From contig JAPONU010000513.1 of assembly GCA_026713745.1 (NCBI GenBank), positions 1 to 21,367 on the forward strand: a stretch of 21,367 nt of DNA, written 5' to 3'. The notes under the pieces were generated by a model. It was not told where the DNA came from. It searched no databases and saw nothing but the letters and a program-made list of their open reading frames with translations. Numbering within the stretch: position 1 is the first letter of the stretch; each line of letters starts with the position of its first letter. Origin of the DNA: a bacterium (GTDB lineage: Bacteria; Actinomycetota; Acidimicrobiia; Acidimicrobiales; CATQHL01). A program made the translations under genes and the position numbers. Below, piece by piece: positions 15,632 through 21,367 of this stretch.

Positions 15632-16390
15632 TCAGCCGACCACCGACGGGTCGGGAATCAGAGTGTTCACCAGCCACTGGAATCGTTTCCAACCGTCGGC
15701 GGGCCCCAGATCGTCGCGGGTGTAACGAGCGGCGTCGTCGGGAATCGGCTCGGCGGCGGGGGCCTTGATGTGCGCCTCGGCGGTCCGTTCGGCCATCACG
15801 AACCAGCCCACCGCCTCGTCCACCGAGGCGCCCACCGTCAGCAGGCCATGGCTGCGCAGGATCACCGCCCGGTGCTCACCGAGAGCCACGGCGATGCGCT
15901 TGCCGATGTCGATGCTCTCCACCGACAGCTCGGTGCCCTCGAAGACCCCGTGGCGCTCGAAGAACTGGCAGGCCTCCTGGCAGATGGGCCGGAACGGCTC
16001 GTTGAGCGTCGAGAACGGTGTTCCGTACTGGGTGTGCGTGTGGGCCGCCGACACCACGTCGGGGCGGGCATCGTGGATGGGGGCATGGATTGCGTGAGCG
16101 GCGGGCATGTAGCCGAACTTGGTGTAGCCGTCGGTGGCGGCACCGTCGGGGCCCAGCAGGACCATCCGCTCGACGGTCGCGGCGCCGAACGGCACCCCGT
16201 GACCCAGCATCCAGAAGTGGTCCGGCCGCTCGGGGTCGCGGGCAGTGATGTGGCCGTCGCTCATCTGTCCCCAGCCCAAAGCGGCGAAGACCCGGTATCC
16301 CAGAGCCACACGCCGCTTGCGGAACAGGCGCAACTCCTCGAGCGAGTCGAATTCGGGCTCGCCGATCAACGGCTCGTGGTACGAGAACAC
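15632..16390 (-). CDS. Class II aldolase/adducin family protein
   Basis: The 252-residue product has the class II aldolase fold. GQMSDGHITARDPE near residue 41 and the zinc-site histidines His117, His119 (AAHTHTQYG) and His181 (RSHGLLTVG) are visible. Characterised relatives are L-fuculose- or L-ribulose-phosphate aldolases/epimerases. This subgroup, with a HFWMLGHGVPF-type strand, is typical of uncharacterised sugar-acid or decarboxylase-like enzymes, so the reaction is not assigned. GTG 16390 is well supported by the Shine-Dalgarno sequence AGAGGAGG (16404-16397) six bases upstream. The gene is divergent from the amino-acid importer operon with a 277-bp shared upstream region. Confidence 0.88.
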   Translation of the reverse strand: MFSYHEPLIGEPEFDSLEELRLFRKRRVALGYRVFAALGWGQMSDGHITARDPERPDHFWMLGHGVPFGAATVERMVLLGPDGAATDGYTKFGYMPAAHAIHAPIHDARPDVVSAAHTHTQYGTPFSTLNEPFRPICQEACQFFERHGVFEGTELSVESIDIGKRIAVALGEHRAVILRSHGLLTVGASVDEAVGWFVMAERTAEAHIKAPAAEPIPDDAARYTRDDLGPADGWKRFQWLVNTLIPDPSVVG

Positions 16391-16396
16391 GACTTA

Positions 16397-16404
16397 CCTC
16401 CTCT
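16397..16404 (-). promoter_or_regulatory. Strong ribosome binding site of the class II aldolase gene
   Basis: AGAGGAGG on the minus strand lies six bases before GTG 16390 and fixes that start. It contrasts with the many genes here that lack a Shine-Dalgarno sequence. Confidence 0.75.
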
Positions 16405-16531
16405 GGGCATCTCCCCGGGGGCCGCGGACACACCCCGACGTGCCACTACCAAACTAGCTGCTGGCGCCCCCGGGCAGGACTCGCCGGGAGGACGCCCCGA
16501 GTACCGCGGTCTAGAGAGAACTGACGTTGAG

Positions 16532-16564
16532 TCGAACCATTCGAAGTCGCTTAACAGCAGTTAA
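16532..16564. promoter_or_regulatory. Two small inverted repeats in the divergent upstream region
   Basis: TCGAA-CCA-TTCGA (16532-16544) and TTAAC-AGCA-GTTAA (16551-16564) lie seven bases apart, about 105-135 bases before the binding-protein start. This part of the region is unusually AT-rich. Their position between the aldolase gene and the importer operon suits an operator, possibly for a regulator of amino-acid uptake. No promoter boxes could be fixed with confidence. Confidence 0.4.
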
Positions 16565-16667
16565 CCCGTCACATGAGGTCATCATCTTCGATAACCTGAC
16601 GACCAATCCTCGACGGGTACCGCACTGACAATGCATCGACGATCAATCGCGTCGAGAGGGAGGAAAG

Positions 16668-17825
16668 ATGACAATTCGAAGGACTGTGCTGCTGTCGGCG
16701 GCCGTCGTCGTCGCGCTTGTGGCGGCGGCGTGCGGCGGAGACGACGACGCCACGACAACTCCGGCTCCACCACCGGCAACCGACGCGCCCGCGGACACCG
16801 CGGCGCCTGCACCCCCACCTGCCACCGAGGCTGAACCGCCGCCCACCACCGAGGACACCGTCGCGCTCTCGCAGGCCGGCGGTCGCCTCGCCGAAGTGCT
16901 GGACCGCGGCTCGGTCCGCTGCGGCGTGCGCGACGCGCTGCCAGGGTTCAACTTCCTGACCCCCGACGGTGAGCACGAGGGCTTCGACTCGGACTTCTGC
17001 CGGGTCATCGCCGCCGCCGTGTTGGGCGACGCCGGTGCGGTGGACTTCGTGGACCTCGCCACGTCCGACCGCTTCACGGCGCTGCAGTCCGGCGAGATCG
17101 ACGTGCTGGTGCGCAACACCACCTTCACGGCCAGCCGCGACGGCAAGGAGGCCGCCAACTTCGTATACACCACGCTGTACGACGGCCAGGGCGTGGTCGT
17201 CCCGGCGTCGACGGGCATCACCGACCTGGAGGGCCTCGAGGACGCCAACATCTGCGTGGCGCAGGGCACCACCACCGAACTGAACCTCACCGACGTGATG
17301 CGGTCGCGGGGCATCTCGTTCAACCCGGTCACCTTCGGCGAGTCCTCCGAGGCCCGCGTCGGCTACACCGCCGGGCAGTGCGAGGCGTTCACCTCCGACA
17401 AGTCGTCCCTGGCGGTCTTCAAGTTCGAGATCGAAGCAGGCGGCGGCGACGAGCAGTTCATCCTGCCCGAGACCATCTCCAAGGAGCCCCTCGGCCCGGC
17501 CGTCCTCGACGGCGACACCGAGTGGGCGCAGGTCGTGCAGTGGGCCGTCATGGCCACCATCCAGGCCTGGGAGTTCGGCCTGGACTCCGGCAACATCGCC
17601 TCGGCCACCGGTGACAACCCGGCGCTCGGGCGGTTCCTGGGCGAGGAGGGCTTCGATCCGGGCCTCGGCCTGCCCAGCGACTTCGCCGTGCAGGTAGTCA
17701 GCCAGGTCGGCAACTACGAGGAGATCTACCGGCAGCACCTCGAGCCTCTCGGCCTGCCGCTGGACGGCTCGGTCAACGACCTGTGGACCAACGGCGGACT
17801 CCTGTACGTGCCGCCCTACCGGTAG
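16668..17825 (+). CDS. aapJ: Amino-acid ABC transporter substrate-binding lipoprotein (AapJ-like)
   Basis: The 385-residue product is an exported lipoprotein. A signal sequence ends in the lipobox AAAC (Cys22), followed by an acidic and Thr/Pro-rich linker to about residue 63. The rest is the periplasmic-type amino-acid binding domain of the general L-amino-acid family: LDRGSVRCGV, GFDSDFCRVIAAAVLGD, VDLATSDRFTALQSGEIDVLVRNTTFT, CVAQGTTTELNL and the C-terminal GGLLYVPPYR are characteristic. It captures polar amino acids outside the membrane for the permeases encoded downstream. GGGAGGA a few bases before ATG 16668 is a strong ribosome site. A hairpin follows the stop, which would favour excess production of this subunit. 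Confidence 0.92.
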   Translation: MTIRRTVLLSAAVVVALVAAACGGDDDATTTPAPPPATDAPADTAAPAPPPATEAEPPPTTEDTVALSQAGGRLAEVLDRGSVRCGVRDALPGFNFLTPDGEHEGFDSDFCRVIAAAVLGDAGAVDFVDLATSDRFTALQSGEIDVLVRNTTFTASRDGKEAANFVYTTLYDGQGVVVPASTGITDLEGLEDANICVAQGTTTELNLTDVMRSRGISFNPVTFGESSEARVGYTAGQCEAFTSDKSSLAVFKFEIEAGGGDEQFILPETISKEPLGPAVLDGDTEWAQVVQWAVMATIQAWEFGLDSGNIASATGDNPALGRFLGEEGFDPGLGLPSDFAVQVVSQVGNYEEIYRQHLEPLGLPLDGSVNDLWTNGGLLYVPPYR

Positions 17826-17863
17826 GAACCACTCCGGGCCCATCGCCGGCCCACACAGCTGAG

Positions 17864-17905
17864 CGCCCGCCCGTGCGGTTCTCCCCAGGAGAGCCCGGGC
17901 GGGCG
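17864..17905 (+). terminator. Strong hairpin between the binding-protein and permease genes
   Basis: CGCCCGCCCG (17864-17873) pairs perfectly with CGGGCGGGCG (17896-17905). Inside, GGTTCTCC (17877-17884) pairs with GGAGAGCC (17888-17895), with one G-T wobble and a CCA loop. The sequence TTCCGCGTTT follows. This is a probable partial terminator or mRNA-stabilising structure that sets the ratio of binding protein to permeases. Confidence 0.65.
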
Positions 17906-17925
17906 TTCCGCGTTTCCGCCTGTAC

Positions 17926-17931
17926 TAGCTT
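17926..17931 (+). promoter_or_regulatory. Possible internal promoter -10 (TAGCTT) for the permease genes
   Basis: TAGCTT ends nine bases before ATG 17941, just after the hairpin. The permease gene has no Shine-Dalgarno sequence, so a near-leaderless transcript from here is conceivable. Evidence is limited to the hexamer and its spacing. Confidence 0.25.
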
Positions 17932-17940
17932 GCCTCTTCG

Positions 17941-19179
17941 ATGTCGGTGAGCAGCCGGAACGCCACCTCACCGGTGGCCGGTGGACCATCGGTGCCGGTC
18001 GTCAGCAGTTGGTGGCGCCGGACCGGGTTCCTGTCCGCCATCTGGCAGGCGGCGCTGGTGGCAGGGGTCTGCCTCGCCGGGTGGTGGCTGTACGGGAACC
18101 TCGTCGAGAACCTCACGCGGACCCGCATCCCCACCGACTTCGACTTCCTGACCCAGCCCACCGGGTTCGCCATCCCGGAGAACTTCGGGTTCGACCCCAG
18201 CCTGCCCATCTGGCGGATGGTGCTCATCGGCGTGCAGAACACGTTCCTGGCCGGGCTGGTCGGGGTGCTGCTGGCCTCCATCGTGGGGCTGATCGTGGGC
18301 GTCGCCCGGCTGTCCAGCAACTGGCTGGTGGCCCGGATGGCACAGGTCTTCGTGGAGGGGTTCCGCAACACGCCGCCGCTGGTGGTGATCGTGTTCTTCA
18401 GCTTCGCGGTGTTCAGCTTCGGCCCGCTGCCGGTCTTCCCCGAGGCGCTGGACCTGAAGCTGCCCGGCAGCGACAGCAACTGGCTGGTGCTGTCCAAGAG
18501 CCGCATCGGCATCCCGAGCCTGTCGGCGGAGCGGCACACCGGGCTGTTCTGGATCATCGTGGTGTGCGGGGTCGTGGCGGCCGCCGGCGTGTGGGTCTGG
18601 CGAAGCCGGCGACACGTCCGCACCGGGGAGCCGCACCACCGGGTGCTTTGGGCGCTGGGCAGCTTCGCCCTCGTGGTGATCGTGGCCTTCTTGGCGCTCG
18701 GCGGACCCTACGCCTGGTCGTTGCCGGCCCGCTCGGAGAACGGGCGGCGGCTCATCTCGGGCTTCGGCACGAGCGCCGCCTACCTGTCGCTGACCCTGGC
18801 ACTGGCGCTGTACACCGCCAGCCACATCGCCGAGGTGGTGCGGGCCTCCATCCTGGCGGTGCCCAAGGGCCAGAGCGAGGCGGCCGGGGCGCTGGCGCTG
18901 TCGCCGTTCCAGCGCTACCGCCACGTGGTCCTGCCCCAGGGGCTGCGCATCGCCGTGCCGCCCACGATCAACCAGTACCTCAACCTCGTCAAGAACACGT
19001 CGCTGGGCACGGTCGTGGGCTACGCCGATGTCACCAACCTCACCCGCACGTCCATCGGCAACGCCAACCCGGCGCCGCAGTCCATCGCCGTGCTGATGGG
19101 CGTGTACCTGGTGTTCTCGCTCGTGATCTCGCTGCTGCTGAACATCTACAACCGCTCCGTGCAACTCCGCGAACGATGA
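17941..19179 (+). CDS. aapQ: Amino-acid ABC transporter permease (AapQ-like)
   Basis: The 412-residue product is the first permease of a general L-amino-acid transporter. An N-terminal anchor helix (WQAALVAGVCLAGWWLYGN) leads into PTGFAIPENFGFDP, a segment typical of AapQ/BztB. The transport domain includes VQNTFLAGLVGVLLASIVGLIVG and EGFRNTPPLVVIVFF. The cytoplasmic EAA loop (SEAAGALALSPFQRYRHVVLPQGL) contacts the ATPase. Extra hydrophobic helices lie in a long central insertion, as in the family. Its stop overlaps the second permease start in an ATGA, so the two are translated together. The ATG 17941 is the first start after the upstream hairpin. Confidence 0.92.
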   Translation: MSVSSRNATSPVAGGPSVPVVSSWWRRTGFLSAIWQAALVAGVCLAGWWLYGNLVENLTRTRIPTDFDFLTQPTGFAIPENFGFDPSLPIWRMVLIGVQNTFLAGLVGVLLASIVGLIVGVARLSSNWLVARMAQVFVEGFRNTPPLVVIVFFSFAVFSFGPLPVFPEALDLKLPGSDSNWLVLSKSRIGIPSLSAERHTGLFWIIVVCGVVAAAGVWVWRSRRHVRTGEPHHRVLWALGSFALVVIVAFLALGGPYAWSLPARSENGRRLISGFGTSAAYLSLTLALALYTASHIAEVVRASILAVPKGQSEAAGALALSPFQRYRHVVLPQGLRIAVPPTINQYLNLVKNTSLGTVVGYADVTNLTRTSIGNANPAPQSIAVLMGVYLVFSLVISLLLNIYNRSVQLRER

Positions 19180-20597
19180 CCGCCACCGTCCCGCCCCCCG
19201 AGAACCACCCCACCGGCGCCGAGCGCGGTGCCCCGGCGCGGCCCACGGCGCGTGCCTGGGCGCGGGAGAACCTCTTCAACAACAGGCACAACTCGGTGCT
19301 GACCGTGCTCATCGGGGCCGGCCTGGTGGCCCTCACGATCTACGGCGCCCGCTTCCTGTTCGTCACCGGCCAGTGGGAGCCGGTCCGCACCAACCTCACC
19401 CTGCTGATGATGGGCACCTTCCCGCGTGCCGAGCAGTGGCGGGTGGTGGTGCAGGTCTACCTGCTGTGCGCCGCGGTGGGACTCGTGTGGGGCGGCCTGA
19501 CGGCGTCGTCGCGGGACCGCGCCCGGGACGCAGGCGTGCCCTTCAGCCGGGCCCGCCTGCGCGACGGCATACGCCGCTGGTGGCCGGTCTTCGTGCTCCT
19601 GGTGGCGTTGCTGGGGATGACCCGCACCTGGCTGCCCCTGGCGTTCGTGGCCTCGGCGCTGGCCGTCGGTGTCGTGGCCCGGCGGGTGATGGAGGCGCTG
19701 GGCGCAGCCTGGCGCGGTCCGGCCTGGTTCTTCGCCGGCATCTGCGCGCTCGCCGGCTGGCAGGTGGTGTCGGGCACAGGGGGAATCGCCTGGTGGTGGG
19801 GCAGCGCCCTGGTGGCCGCGGCGGTGCTGCGCACCACCCGCAACGTGCGCACCGACGCCCGCTGGCAGCCCCTGGCGCGCTTCGCGCTGATCGCAGGCGC
19901 CATCGCCGTGGTGCGGGCCGTGTACGCGCAATTCGACTTCAGCGGCGTGGGCTGGGACGACTGGTCGGGCTTCCAGCTGAACCTCGTGGCCGCGGCCGCC
20001 TCGATCGTGCTGGCCTTCCCCGTCGGGCTGGCGGCGGCCGTGGGGAGGCGCTCGACGCTGCCGGCGGTGCGGTGGCTGTCGGTGGGCTACATCGAACTGA
20101 TCCGCGGCGTGCCGCTCATCACCCTGCTCTTCATGGGCGACCTGTTCCTGGGGTTCTTCCTGCCCACCGAGGACCCGCTCTCCAAGGTCACGCGGGCCAT
20201 CGCCGTGATGACCCTCTTCACCGGCGCCTATCTCGCCGAGATCGTGCGCGGCGGCTTGCAGGCCGTGCCCCGCGGGCAGGTGGAGGCGGCCCAGGCCATC
20301 GGCCTCAGCGCCCCCCGCGTGCTGGGGATGATCGTGCTGCCCCAAGCGCTGCGGGCGGTCATCCCCGCCCTCGTCGGGCAGTTCATCAACCTGTTCAAGG
20401 ACAGCACGCTGCTGTCGATCATCGCTCTCACCGAGATCCTGCGGATCCGCGAGAGCATCCACGGGCAGCGGGAATTTCTCATCGTGGGCATCGCCGAGAC
20501 GCTGGTGTTCGTCGCGTTCGCGTTCTGGGCGCTCGCCTTCACGATGTCACGGGAGAGCCAGCGGCTTGAACGCCGACTGGGGGTGGGAGAACGATGA
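19176..20597 (+). CDS. aapM: Amino-acid ABC transporter permease (AapM-like)
   Basis: The 473-residue product is the second permease. ENLFNNRHNSVLTVLIGAGL near the start is the AapM/BztC family signature. A long multi-helix N-terminal region precedes the transport domain, which begins near FQLNLVAAAASIVLAFPVGLAAA. The EAA loop is EAAQAIGLSAPRVLGMIVLPQAL, followed by FINLFKDSTLLSII. The open frame continues far upstream on the same strand through the first permease, but ATG 19176 overlaps that gene's stop by four bases and marks the family start. It is somewhat longer than typical AapM proteins because of extra helices around residues 80-250. It pairs with AapQ to form the membrane channel. 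Confidence 0.92.
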   Translation: MTATVPPPENHPTGAERGAPARPTARAWARENLFNNRHNSVLTVLIGAGLVALTIYGARFLFVTGQWEPVRTNLTLLMMGTFPRAEQWRVVVQVYLLCAAVGLVWGGLTASSRDRARDAGVPFSRARLRDGIRRWWPVFVLLVALLGMTRTWLPLAFVASALAVGVVARRVMEALGAAWRGPAWFFAGICALAGWQVVSGTGGIAWWWGSALVAAAVLRTTRNVRTDARWQPLARFALIAGAIAVVRAVYAQFDFSGVGWDDWSGFQLNLVAAAASIVLAFPVGLAAAVGRRSTLPAVRWLSVGYIELIRGVPLITLLFMGDLFLGFFLPTEDPLSKVTRAIAVMTLFTGAYLAEIVRGGLQAVPRGQVEAAQAIGLSAPRVLGMIVLPQALRAVIPALVGQFINLFKDSTLLSIIALTEILRIRESIHGQREFLIVGIAETLVFVAFAFWALAFTMSRESQRLERRLGVGER

Positions 20598-21364
20598 CCT
20601 CAACCGGAACCGCAACCGCCCCGGGCGGCGACGCCCAGGCCATGGTGACCCTCGAAGGGGTCGACAAGTACTTCGGCAGCTTCCAGGCGCTGCGCGACAT
20701 CCACCTGTCCGTGGCCCGCCAGGAGGTCGTCGTCGTGCTGGGACCCTCGGGCTCGGGCAAGTCGACGCTGATCCGCTGCGTCAACCGGCTGGAGCGCCAC
20801 GACCGCGGGCGGATCGCCGTCGACGGCGTCGAACTGAGCAACGACGTCAAGACCATCCGCCAGGTGCGGCGCCTCACCGGCATGGTGTTCCAGCAGTTCA
20901 ACCTGTTCCCGCACCTCACCGTTCTGGACAACATCACCCTGGCCCCCCGCCAGGTGCGGCGCATGCCCCGCCACGAGGCCGAGGACCTGGCCATGGAACT
21001 GCTCGAACGGGTGAAGATCCCCGAGCAGGCCCGCAAGTATCCCGGCCAGCTCTCCGGCGGCCAGCAGCAGCGCGTCGCCATCGCCCGCTCACTGGCCACC
21101 GAGCCCAAGGTGATGATGTTCGACGAGCCCACCTCGGCGCTGGACCCCGAGATGATCAAGGAAGTGCTCGACGTCATGCAGGAACTGGCAGGCACCGGCA
21201 TGACCATGATCTGCGTCACCCACGAGATGGGCTTCGCCCGGGAGGTGGCCAGCCGGGTCGTCTTCATGGACGAGGGAGAGATCGTGGAGGTCGGCACCCC
21301 CGAGCACTTCTTCGTCGCCCCCACCGAGGAGCGCACCAAGCGCTTCCTGGAGCAGATCCTGTAG
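20594..21364 (+). CDS. aapP: Amino-acid ABC transporter ATP-binding protein (AapP-like)
   Basis: The 256-residue product is the ATPase of the polar amino-acid importer. Motifs are Walker A GPSGSGKST (50-58), Q-loop MVFQQFNLFPHLTVLDN, signature LSGGQQQRVAIARSL, Walker B VMMFDEPTSALDP and switch His in CVTHEMGFA. The strand GLAxxV-type core and ending FLEQIL match the GlnQ/AapP group. ATG 20594 overlaps the upstream permease stop by four bases. The first 16 residues (Thr/Ala/Gly-rich) precede the conserved core, so the in-frame ATG at Met17 is a possible alternative. The gene completes the operon and ends three bases before the window edge, so no terminator can be seen. Confidence 0.94.
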   Translation: MTSTGTATAPGGDAQAMVTLEGVDKYFGSFQALRDIHLSVARQEVVVVLGPSGSGKSTLIRCVNRLERHDRGRIAVDGVELSNDVKTIRQVRRLTGMVFQQFNLFPHLTVLDNITLAPRQVRRMPRHEAEDLAMELLERVKIPEQARKYPGQLSGGQQQRVAIARSLATEPKVMMFDEPTSALDPEMIKEVLDVMQELAGTGMTMICVTHEMGFAREVASRVVFMDEGEIVEVGTPEHFFVAPTEERTKRFLEQIL

Positions 21365-21367
21365 GTC

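Noticed and set aside
18009..20597. An 862-residue fused permease
   Set aside because: The first 389 codons are a shadow of aapQ in another frame; aapM begins at ATG 19176 with the usual ATGA overlap.

Overview
The window is very GC-rich and its coding sequence has strong third-position GC bias. Many starts are GTG, genes overlap in GTGA/ATGA fashion, and several starts sit 6-8 bases behind a TANNNT -10 hexamer, as expected for leaderless mRNAs. The substrate-binding lipoprotein has a Thr/Pro-rich linker right after its lipobox, and a DUF222/HNH (13E12-type) gene is present. Together these point to an actinobacterium; Acidimicrobiia is my best guess, from gene content only. The left edge runs into long G and C homopolymers (about 50-175) that look like an assembly or sequencing artefact at a contig end.

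Left block, minus strand (1-4156). thpR (RNA 2',3'-cyclic phosphodiesterase) is followed by the widespread but poorly understood triad of a circularly permuted ATP-grasp ligase, an alpha-E protein and a transglutaminase-like protein. The transglutaminase runs off the window through the homopolymers. Plus strand 4455-6008: an L-isoaspartyl methyltransferase (pcm) and ribulose-phosphate 3-epimerase (rpe). Each has its 3' end duplicated just downstream, and Rpe has Gln at a position normally held by a metal-binding His.

Middle block (6192-11858). A DUF222/HNH endonuclease gene on the minus strand has its own AT-rich promoter and a three-fold 30-bp repeat. An intergenic REP-like palindrome follows, then a GH63-like glycoside hydrolase (minus). 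Divergent to the hydrolase, only 17 bp away, is an exported N-acetylmuramoyl-L-alanine amidase with a duplicated N-terminal module, and then a GT4-like glycosyltransferase. The 17-bp divergent gap holds a symmetric -10-like element that could serve both genes.

Right block (12044-21364). Four translationally coupled genes alternate ATPase-permease-ATPase-permease and probably encode two ABC-2 type exporters. A class II aldolase/adducin-family gene (minus) is divergent to a complete polar amino-acid ABC importer resembling aapJ-aapQ-aapM-aapP. In that operon a strong hairpin separates the binding-protein gene from the two permeases and the ATPase.

I see no rRNA, tRNA, CRISPR array or complete insertion sequence. 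No clearly new multi-gene system stands out. The best leads are the uncharacterised ATP-grasp/alpha-E/transglutaminase triad, the symmetric bidirectional promoter, the recurrent leaderless-start signature and the repeated 3' gene tails.
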